Shown: positions 37,819 through 47,100 of the stretch, in pieces | Layout: each line of letters starts with the position of its first letter | Position numbering within the stretch: position 1 is the first letter of the stretch | From: Chromobacterium violaceum ATCC 12472 | GTDB taxonomy: Bacteria > Pseudomonadota > Gammaproteobacteria > Burkholderiales > Chromobacteriaceae | NCBI RefSeq assembly: GCF_000007705.1 | Contig: NC_005085.1 | Location: 434,001-498,000, forward strand | Reading direction: 5' to 3' | Length of the DNA stretch: 64,000 nt | Notes under the pieces: generated by a model | The model's input: only the letters and a program-made list of their open reading frames with translations | What the model was told of the DNA's origin: nothing | Databases searched by the model: none | Program-made: the position numbers and the translations under genes

Positions 37819-39132
37819 CTACAACACCATCGCCGCGATCCAGCCGGCGGTCATCAGCGGCAGGTTGAAGTGCAGGAAGGTGGGGATCACCGTGTCGCGG
37901 ATGTGGTCGTGCTGGCCGTCCAGGTTCAGGCCCGAGGTCGGGCCCATCGTCGAATCCGACGCCGGCGAGCCGGCGTCGCCGAGCGCGCCCGCGGTGCCGA
38001 TGATGGCCACGGTGGCCATCGGCGAGAAGCCCAGGTGCGCGCACAGCGGCACGTAGATGGCGGTGAGGATGGGCACGGTGGAGAACGACGAGCCGATGCC
38101 CAGCGTCACCGTCATGCCGATGGCCAGCATCGCCAGCGCCGCCAGCGAACGCTGGCCTTCGAACAGCGCCGCGCCTGCCTTGACCAGCGGCGCGATCTCG
38201 CCGCTGGCGCGCAGCACCTCGGCGAAGCCCTGGGCGGTGATCATGGTGAAGCCCACCATCGCCATCATCTTCATTCCCTCGTTGAACACGCCGTCAGCGT
38301 CCTTCCATTTCACCACGCCGGCGGCGAGGAACAGCAGGAAGCCGGACAGCGCGCCCATGATCATCGAGTCGGTGTACAGCTGCACCGAGAACGCGGCGAC
38401 GATGGCGGCGAAGGCGGTGGCCAGCGATTTGCGGCTGACGCGGGCGTGGGTGCGCTCGGCGTTTTCGATCTTGCCCAGCGAGTAGCGGCGCGGCTTGCGG
38501 TAGCTGACGAACACCGCCGACAGCAGGCCCGCCACCATGCCCAGCGCCGGGATCGCCATCGCATGCATCACGTTGATGCCCGAGGTGTCCATGCCGGCCT
38601 TGGCGGCGTTGCCGAGCAGGATCTGCTTCAGGTAGATGTCGCCGAAGCCCACCGGAAACACCATGTACGGCGTCACCAGGCCGAAGGTGATCACGCAGGC
38701 GATCAGCCGGCGGTCCAGCTGCAGCCGCGCCATCACGTACAGCAGCGGCGGGATCAGCATCGGAATGAAGGCGATGTGGATGGGCACCAGGTTTTGGCTG
38801 GCGACGCTGACGCAGCCCAGCAGTCCGATCAGCGTCCATTTCAGCTTGCGGTGGGCGCTGGCGTGCTCCAGCTTCTTCACCGCCAGATCGGCCATCGCGT
38901 GCGGCAGGCCGGACTTGGCGATGGCGACGGCGAAGGCGCCCAGCAAGGCGTAGGACAGCGCCACCGAGGCGCCGCCGGTGATGCCCTGGTTGAAGGCGGC
39001 GAGGGTGGCGGGCAGCGACAGCCCGCCGGCGAGGCCGCCGATCAGGGCGCCGATCAGCAGGCTGATGACGACGTGGGTGCGCAGCAGGGTCAGGGTGAGC
39101 ATGGCGCCCACGGCTAGTACAACGGCATTCAT
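37819..39132 (-). CDS. Na+/H+ antiporter family protein (YuiF/NhaC-like)
   Basis: This 437-residue integral membrane protein has about 11-12 hydrophobic segments. It has the family motifs LRTHVVISLLIGALIGG, ASQNLVPIHIAFIPMLIPPLL and, near the end, TAGALGDAGSPASDSTMGPTSGLNLDGQHDHI, typical of the Na_H_antiporter/YuiF group. Members include Na+/H+ antiporters and a Bacillus histidine transporter, so the substrate is open. The start is set at ATG 39132; the TTG at 39144 gives a longer form. It is co-oriented with slyX. Confidence 0.85.
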   Translation of the reverse strand: MNAVVLAVGAMLTLTLLRTHVVISLLIGALIGGLAGGLSLPATLAAFNQGITGGASVALSYALLGAFAVAIAKSGLPHAMADLAVKKLEHASAHRKLKWTLIGLLGCVSVASQNLVPIHIAFIPMLIPPLLYVMARLQLDRRLIACVITFGLVTPYMVFPVGFGDIYLKQILLGNAAKAGMDTSGINVMHAMAIPALGMVAGLLSAVFVSYRKPRRYSLGKIENAERTHARVSRKSLATAFAAIVAAFSVQLYTDSMIMGALSGFLLFLAAGVVKWKDADGVFNEGMKMMAMVGFTMITAQGFAEVLRASGEIAPLVKAGAALFEGQRSLAALAMLAIGMTVTLGIGSSFSTVPILTAIYVPLCAHLGFSPMATVAIIGTAGALGDAGSPASDSTMGPTSGLNLDGQHDHIRDTVIPTFLHFNLPLMTAGWIAAMVL

Positions 39133-39340
39133 TTGTATAGACAAATCAGTAGCTTATGCGCGGCTGCGCGGGGCTGGCAGGGTAGCGGGTTTGCCGCGGG
39201 CTGTCCAGCAATCTGACCTTCCATCGCTTCTATATATCAAATTGATATTGAAATAAAATTTATTATTACTTTGAGAGATTAGAAGGCCGCTTTACAGTCA
39301 AACCATCACCCGATTCCGCGCGAGGCGGCAAGGAGGCAAG

Positions 39341-39637
39341 ATGGAGGCGTTACTGGTGGGAGCCGATAGCCTGGGCAATATTCCGGAGGTGCTGAGCCTG
39401 TACGACATCCGCATCGCCCGCCATATCTGCGGCCGCAACGTCGCCCATCAGCGCAAGGCGGCGCTGCCCGGCCGGCCGGATGTGTTGATCCTGCTCACCG
39501 ATTTTCTCGGCCACAACGTGATGCGGCACTATCGCGAGCGCGCGGCCGCGCTGGGCATCCCGGTGCTGGCCTGCCGCCGCTCCGCCACCGCTGTCGAGCA
39601 GCGTTTGCGCCACCATGGCTGGAGGCGTCTGTCATGA
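39341..39637 (+). CDS. DUF2325 family protein
   Basis: The 98-residue protein has the DUF2325 pattern: an N-terminal strand with VGADSLGNIPEVL, a central R-H-I-C-G-R segment, and VLILLTDFLGHNVMRHYRERAAALGIPVLACRRS. Such proteins look like small Rossmann-like domains and often carry metal-binding His or Cys residues. Their role is not established. An AAGGAGGCAAG ribosome-binding site lies directly before the ATG. Upstream (39145-39340) is AT-rich promoter-like DNA. The stop overlaps the next small ORF as ATGA. Confidence 0.85.
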   Translation: MEALLVGADSLGNIPEVLSLYDIRIARHICGRNVAHQRKAALPGRPDVLILLTDFLGHNVMRHYRERAAALGIPVLACRRSATAVEQRLRHHGWRRLS

Positions 39638-39753
39638 TTTTTTCCGGCAACGAGAACTGGCTGGCCTGGCTGCTGGGCCGCACCGCCCTGCAGGCGCCGC
39701 CCAAGGTGGAATGGCGCCGAGCCGCGCCGCCGGCGGCCTTTCCCAAACGCTGA
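39634..39753 (+). CDS. Small coupled ORF (39 aa), unknown
   Basis: The frame starts in the ATGA overlap with the DUF2325 gene and encodes 39 residues, with two Trp-Leu pairs near the N-terminus (WLAWLLGR) and a basic/proline-rich end. The overlap and the GGAGGCG 13 bases upstream point to translational coupling. It has no recognised family. The short amphipathic start might contact the membrane or the partner protein. Confidence 0.5.
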   Translation: MIFSGNENWLAWLLGRTALQAPPKVEWRRAAPPAAFPKR

Positions 39754-39874
39754 AACCGAATGGCGGCGCTGGTTCCCCGGCCGCCTATCTGAGAAACTCC
39801 CTGCCATCGTCGGCGTCCAAGCGGCTTGTCCGCCGCGGCGGACGCCTCACCGTTTCGAAACAGGGAACCGCTTG

Positions 39875-40270
39875 ATGTCAGTCTTTTCCGTTGAATTCAA
39901 AGTGCGCGACTACGAGTGCGACATGCAGGGCATCGTCAACAACGGCGTCTATTTCAATTATCTGGAGCACGCCCGGCACGAGTTTCTGCTGGCCAAGGGC
40001 ATAGATTTCGCCCAGCTGGCGCGCGACAAGATCAACCTGGTGGTGGTGCGCTCGGAGATGGACTACAAGGCCTCGCTGACCAGCGGCGACCGCTTCGCGG
40101 TCACCGTGGCTTTCGAGCCGGTGTCGCGGGTGCGCTTCGGCTTTCGCCAGCAGGTGGTGCGCGAGGCCGACGGCAAGGTGGTGCTGGATGGCCTGGTGAT
40201 CGGCACCGCGATCAACGAGCGCGGCCGCCCCGCCATTCCGGAAGGCTTCGCCGAGCGGCTGACCGCCTGA
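39875..40270 (+). CDS. Acyl-CoA thioesterase, 4HBT/YbgC-like hotdog
   Basis: This 131-residue single hotdog domain has VRDYECDMQGIVNNGVYFNYLEHARHEF, in which the Asp before MQG is the expected catalytic acid of 4-hydroxybenzoyl-CoA thioesterase-like enzymes. It should hydrolyse short or medium acyl-CoAs in the cytosol. The preceding TTG codon is possible, but ATG 39875 is more likely. There is no tol-pal context, so it is not ybgC in the strict sense. Confidence 0.88.
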   Translation: MSVFSVEFKVRDYECDMQGIVNNGVYFNYLEHARHEFLLAKGIDFAQLARDKINLVVVRSEMDYKASLTSGDRFAVTVAFEPVSRVRFGFRQQVVREADGKVVLDGLVIGTAINERGRPAIPEGFAERLTA

Positions 40271-40284
40271 GTCTGCCGCCGCGG

Positions 40285-40995
40285 CTATTCCGCCAGCGCT
40301 TCCGGCCGGATGCCCCACTGCTGGCGCAGGAAGGCTTGCCCGGCCGGCGTGACGCGCAGCGCGCGGCTGTCCCGCCGCCGCTCCACCCAGTTCTGTTGCA
40401 GGAATTCCCGGCACAATGCCGCGCCCAGCGCGCCGGCCAGGTGCGGGCGCCGCTCGCTCCAGTCCAGGCAGGCGCGCGCCAGCGGCCGCTTGCCGCCGGC
40501 CGGCGCAGTGATGCCCAGCGTCGCGGCGAACCAGGCCCGGCCCGCCTCCGTCACCGCGAACTGCCTGTCCTCATCCAGCAACAGCAATCCGTTTTCCAGC
40601 ATCGCGTCGGCGATGGCGATGCCCAGCCGGCCCGCCAGGTGGTCGTAGCAGGTGCGCGCCAGCCGCAGTTCCGGCGCCACCCGGCTGGCCGCGCGCGGCC
40701 TGGCCAGGTCGCCGCCGTGGGCGGCGGCGCTCAGCGCTTCCAGCGCGTGGGCGATGGCGGCGTTGGCCAATAGGTAGTAGCGGTGGCGGCCATGCTGCTC
40801 CACCTTGACCGCGCCGCCTTGCAGCAGCTTGGCCAGGTGGTTGCTGGCCGCCTGGGCGCTGAGGCCGGCATGCTGGGCCAGCTCGCTGGCCGGGTAGCTG
40901 CGGCCGTCCAGCATCAACAGCAGCATGAGGGCGCGGCCGGGATCGGCCAGCAGGCTAGCCAGGCGGCTGATGTCGGGGAGATGGGCGTCGGTCAT
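40285..40995 (-). CDS. ArsR-family transcriptional regulator
   Basis: This 236-residue protein is about twice the usual ArsR length. Residues ~10-85 form a winged helix-turn-helix (YPASELAQHAGLSAQAASNHLAKLLQGGAVKVEQHGRHRYYLL). The C-terminal ~140 residues form a second, winged-helix-like effector part (LDEDRQFAVTEAGRAWF). Similar long ArsR proteins are found beside biosynthetic genes. It is divergent from the DUF6058/P450/ABM operon, with a short inverted repeat at its own start (40998-41013), so it probably controls both units. Confidence 0.85.
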   Translation of the reverse strand: MTDAHLPDISRLASLLADPGRALMLLLMLDGRSYPASELAQHAGLSAQAASNHLAKLLQGGAVKVEQHGRHRYYLLANAAIAHALEALSAAAHGGDLARPRAASRVAPELRLARTCYDHLAGRLGIAIADAMLENGLLLLDEDRQFAVTEAGRAWFAATLGITAPAGGKRPLARACLDWSERRPHLAGALGAALCREFLQQNWVERRRDSRALRVTPAGQAFLRQQWGIRPEALAE

Positions 40996-40997
40996 GG

Positions 40998-41013
40998 TTC
41001 ACTCCAGCGTGAA
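40998..41013. promoter_or_regulatory. Candidate ArsR operator
   Basis: TTCAC-TCCAGC-GTGAA is a short perfect inverted repeat just upstream of the arsR-like start and 62 bases from the divergent gene. Its position suits autoregulation. Five-bp arms are weak evidence on their own. Confidence 0.35.
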
Positions 41014-41075
41014 ACATCGTGGCGGTTCGCCGGCTACGATACGGGCATTCGAACGACATGCCAAGGAGTTGAGCC

Positions 41076-41705
41076 ATGCGCGCCCTGCTGGATTATCTAC
41101 ACACCTATTTCTTGAGCGAGCCGCAGCTGCTGTTCCGCTGCGGCCTGGCGCCGGAGCGGCTGGCCGAGCTGCAGCGGGAAGGCCGCGCGCCGCTGCCTTC
41201 TTATCGCCTGCGTTGCGCCGGCGCCGTCACGTCCTATTTCGGCGAGCAGGCGCTGGACGGCGAGCTGGCCTGGTATCCGCAGGCGATGGCCGAGTGGCTG
41301 ATAGCCGCCGACCATGCCGACGCGGCGACGCTGCGCGCGCGCTTCGAGCGGCGCTACCGGACGGAACTGGCGCGGCTGGCGGAGCAAGGGCTGCCAGCCG
41401 CGGAGCCTGCCGGGGGCCTGGACGAGGAATGGGCGCATTTCCTGGCAGGCAGCTACGGCGTCTGCACCCGCCATGGCCAGGTGGAGCAGATCGCGGCCAA
41501 GGGCGCGATGGTGGACTTGATCGACCGCTTGACCGATCGCCAGACCCGGCCGGCGCTGCCGGAGCCCGAGCTGGCCTTGTTGCGCCGGGCGGTGGATCTG
41601 CTGGACGAGACGGAGGCATGGTTCGCGCCGCACGAGCGCGCGGCCAGCTCCCGCGCGCGTTGCGTCGACGGCGCGCGGCGGCGATACCTGGGAGGCGAGG
41701 CATGA
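41076..41705 (+). CDS. DUF6058-like natural-product-associated protein
   Basis: The 209-residue protein begins with a helical LDYLHTYFLSEPQLL segment, then LAPERLAELQREGRAPLPSY and a YFG motif. This N-terminal pattern fits the DUF6058 family, often annotated as natural product biosynthesis proteins. It has no obvious catalytic motif. AAGGAG lies 8-9 bases before the ATG. Its stop overlaps the P450 start as ATGA. Assignment to DUF6058 is from memory of the family pattern and should be checked. Confidence 0.6.
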   Translation: MRALLDYLHTYFLSEPQLLFRCGLAPERLAELQREGRAPLPSYRLRCAGAVTSYFGEQALDGELAWYPQAMAEWLIAADHADAATLRARFERRYRTELARLAEQGLPAAEPAGGLDEEWAHFLAGSYGVCTRHGQVEQIAAKGAMVDLIDRLTDRQTRPALPEPELALLRRAVDLLDETEAWFAPHERAASSRARCVDGARRRYLGGEA

Positions 41706-42796
41706 AGGGATGGCCGGAGCACGCGCTGGCCGCGGCAGGCCATCCCGACCCTTATCCTTATTACCGCGCATTGGCGCGGGATGGTTGGCGGCGCGACGAG
41801 GCGCTGGGCTTATGGCTGGCCGCCTCGCGCCAGGCGGTGGACGCGGTGCTGGCCAGCCCGGCCTGCCGGGTGCGGCCGGCGCGGGAGCCTGTGCCGGCGG
41901 GCAGCGCCGGATCGGCGCTGGGAGAAGCGTTCGGCCGCTGGTTGCGGATGAGCGACGGCGACGCGCATGCCCGCTTGCGGACCGCGGTGGGCGCCGGCCT
42001 GGCGGCCTTGCGCTGCGACGAGGCGGAACAGACGGCGCGGCGACTGGCGCGGGCGTTTTTGGCGACCAGCGCGGTGGATGGCCGCAGGCTGGACGCGCTG
42101 GCCGATTTCCTGCCGGTCGCCACGCTGGCGTCGTTGCTGGGCTGGCCGGAAGCCGCGCTGGCCACTGCGGCGGACAGGATCGCGCGGGTGTGCCGAGCCT
42201 TGGCGGCCGATGCCGACGCTGCGGCGCGCGGACGGGGCTCGGAGGCTTGCCGGACCTTGCTGGCCGAGCTCGCCGGCATGCCGGCGCAAGGCTGGCTGAA
42301 GCGCTGGCAGGCGGCGTTCTCCGATCTGGACGATGCCAGCCTGTACGCGAATCTGCTCGGCATCCTGTTCCAGAGCCGCGACGCCGGCGCGGGCCTGCTG
42401 TCGGCCGCCATCGCCTGGCGCTGCAAAGAAAAGTGGGATCATGCCGATCCGGCCGCGTGGCGCGCGCGCTTGCGGCAAGACCCCGTGCTGCACCATACCC
42501 GGCGCTATGTCGAAGAGGACGTGGTGTTGGCCGGACAGCCGTTGCGGGCCGGAGACCAGGTGCTGGTGTTGCTGGCCGCCGCCGCGCACGATCCGGCGGC
42601 GCCGGAGCAGGCGATGGACTTCGGCCGCGGTCGGCATGCCTGCCCCGGCGAGGCGCTGGCCCTGGCCACCGCCCGCGGCGCGCTGCAGGCACTGGAACAG
42701 ATCCGTCCGGACTGGCGGGCGCTGGGCGGCGGCATCACCTTTCGCGGTCCGCCCAATGTCAGGATGCGCCGCTTCGGCGCGGGAGAACGAAGATGA
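41702..42796 (+). CDS. Atypical cytochrome P450
   Basis: The 364-residue protein has the P450 heme-binding loop FGRGRHACPG with the thiolate Cys314, and the HTRR segment after the K helix. Two normally conserved features are altered. The K-helix ExxR reads AxxR (residues 255-258), lacking the Glu. The I-helix AGxDT position reads FQSRDA, where the Thr is Ala. It is short for a bacterial P450 (usually about 400). Such I-helix forms occur in some atypical P450s that do not do ordinary hydroxylation. It is coupled by ATGA at both ends. No ferredoxin gene is near. Confidence 0.85.
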   Translation: MKGWPEHALAAAGHPDPYPYYRALARDGWRRDEALGLWLAASRQAVDAVLASPACRVRPAREPVPAGSAGSALGEAFGRWLRMSDGDAHARLRTAVGAGLAALRCDEAEQTARRLARAFLATSAVDGRRLDALADFLPVATLASLLGWPEAALATAADRIARVCRALAADADAAARGRGSEACRTLLAELAGMPAQGWLKRWQAAFSDLDDASLYANLLGILFQSRDAGAGLLSAAIAWRCKEKWDHADPAAWRARLRQDPVLHHTRRYVEEDVVLAGQPLRAGDQVLVLLAAAAHDPAAPEQAMDFGRGRHACPGEALALATARGALQALEQIRPDWRALGGGITFRGPPNVRMRRFGAGERR

Positions 42797-43140
42797 TCGC
42801 GGTGATTTTCGAAGTGACGCTGGCCGATGGCGGCCGAGACGGCTATCTGCAACGGGCGGCGCGGCTGGCCGAACAATTGGGGACGATGGACGGTTTTGTT
42901 TCCATCGAACGCTTCCAGAGCCTGAATCGGCCGGACAGACTGCTGTCGCTGTCGTTCTGGCGCGACGAGGCGGCGCTTGCCGCCTGGCGCAAGCTGGAAT
43001 CGCACCGGATGGCGCAGGCGGCGGGGCGGGGAGGATTGTTCGCCGATTACCGGCTGCGGGTGGCGGCGGTGCTGCGCGATTATGGCATGCATGACCGGCA
43101 CCAGGCGCCGCCGGACAGCCTGGAGGCGCACTCAGCCTGA
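42793..43140 (+). CDS. Antibiotic biosynthesis monooxygenase (ABM) domain protein
   Basis: The 115-residue single-domain protein has the ABM pattern: an initial MIAVIFEVTLADG strand, a YLQRAARLAEQLGTMDGFVSIERFQ segment and LLSLSFWRDEAALAAWRK. ABM proteins are small dimeric alpha/beta folds; some are cofactor-free monooxygenases or heme oxygenases. It ends the operon and its C-terminus overlaps rsmJ tail-to-tail by 9 bases. Together with the P450 it suggests a short tailoring or detoxifying pathway. Confidence 0.88.
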   Translation: MIAVIFEVTLADGGRDGYLQRAARLAEQLGTMDGFVSIERFQSLNRPDRLLSLSFWRDEAALAAWRKLESHRMAQAAGRGGLFADYRLRVAAVLRDYGMHDRHQAPPDSLEAHSA

Positions 43141-43908
43141 GGCCAGCGCCTTGATCACGTAGAGGTCGAAGCGGGTGGATTTGCCGTCCAGCACCGCAGA
43201 CGGCTTCACGCCGGCGATGGCCGCGCCCAGGCGCGGCCGTTTCACCACCACCCGCACCCTGGCGGCGGCGATGGCGGCGGCCAGCAGCTCGGCGCTGTCC
43301 ATGTCGTCGCCTATCACCTGCTGGAAGGCCTGCATGTCCTTCTTGGCGGCGGCGGACTTCTTGTCGGTGTCGGGGAACATCGGGTCGACGAACACCACGT
43401 CCGGACGTTGAGCTTCGGTCAGACCGGCCAGCCAGTTGCGCGAGTTGGCGTGCACCAGCGTCATCCGCGCGGCGATGTCGCGGGTGGTTTCGTCGCGCTG
43501 GGCGCGCTCCAGCGCGTCGGCCAGCAGCGCCGCCGCCACCGGCGAGCGTTCCACCATCGTCACCCGGCAGCCCAGCGTGGCCAGCACGAAGCTGTCGCGG
43601 CCCAGGCCGGCGGTGGCGTCCGCCACATGAGGCAGATCCTTCGCGCCTTTCAGTCCCACCGCCTTGGCCACCGGCTGGCCGCGGCCGCCGCCCTGTTCGC
43701 GGCGGTGGCGCGCCGCGCCCTCGACGAATTCGGCGTATACCGCGCCGTGCTTGCCGGTGGTCAGCAATTCCAGCCGTTCCGATCCCAGTTCCAGCCAGTA
43801 GCCGTCGGCCGGCCGCTGCTTGATCAGGGGCAGGGAGAAACGCTCGCACAGGCGGCGGGCGGTGTCGAGGCGGGCGGGTTCGGCGCAGTAAAGCGGGGTG
43901 GCGGTCAT
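43132..43908 (-). CDS. rsmJ: 16S rRNA (guanine-1516-N2)-methyltransferase RsmJ
   Basis: The 258-residue protein matches RsmJ (YhiQ). It has DATAGLGRDSFVLATLG for SAM binding, the VERSPVAAALLADALERA helix and the DPMFPDTDKKSA catalytic motif, which replaces the DPPY of other N-methyltransferases. It modifies G1516 of the small-subunit rRNA. Length and motifs are complete. It converges with the P450 operon. Confidence 0.95.
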   Translation of the reverse strand: MTATPLYCAEPARLDTARRLCERFSLPLIKQRPADGYWLELGSERLELLTTGKHGAVYAEFVEGAARHRREQGGGRGQPVAKAVGLKGAKDLPHVADATAGLGRDSFVLATLGCRVTMVERSPVAAALLADALERAQRDETTRDIAARMTLVHANSRNWLAGLTEAQRPDVVFVDPMFPDTDKKSAAAKKDMQAFQQVIGDDMDSAELLAAAIAAARVRVVVKRPRLGAAIAGVKPSAVLDGKSTRFDLYVIKALASG

Positions 43909-44147
43909 CGGCGGTCCTTCAAAATCTGTTGCGCACGATACGGGATGCGGGGCGTCGTCGCAAGCCGCGGCTGGCCGGATGAGGGGAACCGGCGGCGCTC
44001 TGCGGAGGGGTGCTAAGTAGATTTATCTAAAGATCCTTTACTCATACGACATTTTTTTATGCGCATAACTAGTCTATTTCTTTAGGAGGGGTATTTTTAT
44101 TCAAACGCAATCGGCGGCAGCCGTAGCGCAGGTGCGGGAGCAGGAAC

Positions 44148-47100
44148 ATGGCATGGTGGAAATCGACGGGCCGGGAATCGGCCAAGCAGGCTGCGCGTCC
44201 GGTGGGTCGTTTGCTGTTGCAGGCGCTGGAACCCCGGATGATGTTCGACGGCGCGGTGGCGGCCTCGGTCGGCGAAGCCGCGCACCATGTCGACCCCGCC
44301 CACGACGCGGCGCGCGTCGACGCGCAGCAGCGGCATGGCGAAACGGCGGCCGCGGTGGCGGCGGCAGCCCAGCAGCGGGGCGCCGCCAGCGCGCGCGATA
44401 CCCATGCGCAGGGGCCGCAGGTGGTGTTCGTCGAGTCAGACGTCGCCAACTACCGGAGCCTGATCGCGCAGCTGCCATCCAATTACCAGGTGGTGATCCT
44501 GGACAGCAGCAAGGACGGCCTGGCGCAGATCGCGCAATGGGCGCGAACCCATCACGGCTACAGCGCGATCCACATCATTTCCCACGGCCAAGAGAACGAT
44601 CTGCAGCTGGGCACCGCCGAGTTGACCACCGCCAATGTCGGCAGCCGCCAGGCCGAGCTCGCCACCATAGGCCAGGCGCTGCGGCCCGGCGGCGACATCC
44701 TGCTGTATGGCTGCGATGTGGCCGAAGGCAGCGACGGCGCGGCGCTGGTCAACGCCATCGCGCGCGAAAGCGGCCGGGTGACGGCGGGCTCCACCGATCC
44801 CACCGGCGCCGCCAGCCTGGGCGGCGACTGGACGCTGGAATACAGCACCGGCCTGCTGCACGCGGCGGCGCTGGATCTGCCCGGCTACAACGGCCTGCTG
44901 ACCCGCCCCACCTCCGGCACCACTGCCTTCGACACGCTGGACGGCTCCACCACCGTCATCCCCACCGGGCAGACTTCGTTGACCGTGAGCAATTTCCTGG
45001 GCTGGAACTTCACGATGCAGATGAACTCGGCCAGCGATGGCCAGAACGAGATGATCATCGTGGAGAAGGACGGCTCCAGCTCGGTGGAAACCGTGGACGC
45101 GCTGAGCGACGGCAGCAAGCAGATCACGTATTTCTCGGTCAAGCCCAACGACGGCAGCCTGTTCACGCTCAATTCCATCAGCGTGGTGCTGGATGGCTAC
45201 AACTCCAGCTTTTCCGGCGGCACGCTGGTGCTGCAGGGCTATTTGAACGGCTCCCTGGTGAGCGGCGCCACGCTGAGCCAGAGCGTGTCCGACATCGACA
45301 ACAGCGGCTCGGTGGTGACGTTCAACGTTTCCAGCAACAGCAATTTCCAGGGCATAGACTCGTTCCGCGTCGTGCCCTCCACCGGCAACAACGTCACCGG
45401 CCTGATCGGCATCGGCGCCATCAACGCCACCAACTTCCACTTCCCCGGGCCGACGCTGACCACCAGCGGCGGCAGCAGCGCCTACAGTTCCGGCACCGGC
45501 AGCGCGGTGGCGGTGGACAGCGGCGTCACGCTCAGCGACACCGCCGCCTCGACGCAGACCAGCGCCACGGTGTCGATCACCGGCAACTTCCACAGCGGCG
45601 AGGACGTGCTGGCGTTCACCAACAACGGCAGCACCATGGGCAACATCAGCGGCAGCTACAACAGCGGCACCGGCGTGCTGACGCTGACCTCGGCTGGCTC
45701 CACCGCCACCAACGCGCAATGGCAGGCCGCGCTGGAGGCGGTGACCTATCAGGACAGCTCGCTGACGCCCAATACCAGCAGCCGCACCATCAGCTTCGCC
45801 ATTACCGACGCCAGCAGCAACACCAGCTCGACGGTGACCAAGACCGTCACCGTGGCCGCCGACGCGGCGCCGGTGATCAGCAATCTGAACGGCGACAGCA
45901 ACACCTATTACGCCGGCAACGGCGCCGTGCATCTGGACACCGGCACCGCGGCCCTCGTCACCGACAGCGATACCACCAGCCTCAACGGCGGCAATGTGAC
46001 GGTGCACATCTCGGCCAACGGCCAAAGCGCCGAGGACGCGCTGGGCATAGACAGCAGCGGCTCGGTGACGCTGTCCAGCGGCACCACGGTCGGCAGCACG
46101 GTGTCGGTGAGCGGCGTCGCCATCGGCACCATCGCCACCAATGGCGACGGCGTCAGCGGCCACGACCTGATCGTCTCGCTGAACGGCAACGCCACGACAG
46201 CCCGCCTGGCCACGCTGCTACAGGCGCTGAACTACAACAACACCGCCGCGGGCATACCCAACACCTCCACCCGCACGATACAGGTGACGGTCAACGACGG
46301 CCGCGGCGGCACCAGCAGCGCCGCCAGCGTGACGATGGCGGTCAGCGCCGCGCCGGTGCTCGCCACCACCAGCGGCGGCAGCGCGGCCTTCACCGCCGGC
46401 GACAATGCCACCTCCACGCCGGTGGCGGTGGATGGCGGCATCACCGTCACTGACAACGTCAGCCCGACGCTGGCCAGCGGCACCGTGTCCATCACCGGCA
46501 ACTTCCACAGCGGCGAGGACGTGCTGGCGTTCACCAACAACGGCAGCACCATGGGCAACATCAGCGGCAGCTACAACAGCGGCACCGGGGTGCTGACGCT
46601 GACCTCCAGCGGCGGCACCGCCACGCTGGCGCAGTGGCAGGCCGCCTTGCGCGCGGTCACCTACACCGACAGCGCGGTGACGCCTAACAGCGCCACCCGC
46701 ACCGTCAGCTTCCAGGTGGCGGACGGCAGCAGCAATACCAGCGCTGCCTTGACGCGGACTGTGACGGTGACGCAAACCGACCAGACGCCTATCGCCACCG
46801 CCAGCGGCGGCAGCACCGCCTTCACCGCCGGCGACAACACCACGTCGACGCCGGTCGCGGTGGACGGCGGCATCACCCTGTCCGACCTCGACAACACCAC
46901 GCTGGCCAGCGCCACGGCGTCGATCACCGGCAATTTCCACAGCGGCGAGGACTCGCTGAGTTTCACCAACACCAGCGCTGTCACCTACGGCAACATCGTC
47001 GCCAGCTACAACAGCGGCACCGGCGTGCTGTCGCTGAGCTCCAGCGGCGCCACGGCGACGCTGGCGCAATGGCAGGCGGCGCTGCGCGCGGTCAAGTACA

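Noticed and set aside
44132-46453. Long +2 frame overlapping the repeat surface protein
   Set aside because: Low-complexity Arg/His/Gln/Gly product that follows the repeats of the true frame; a frame shadow.
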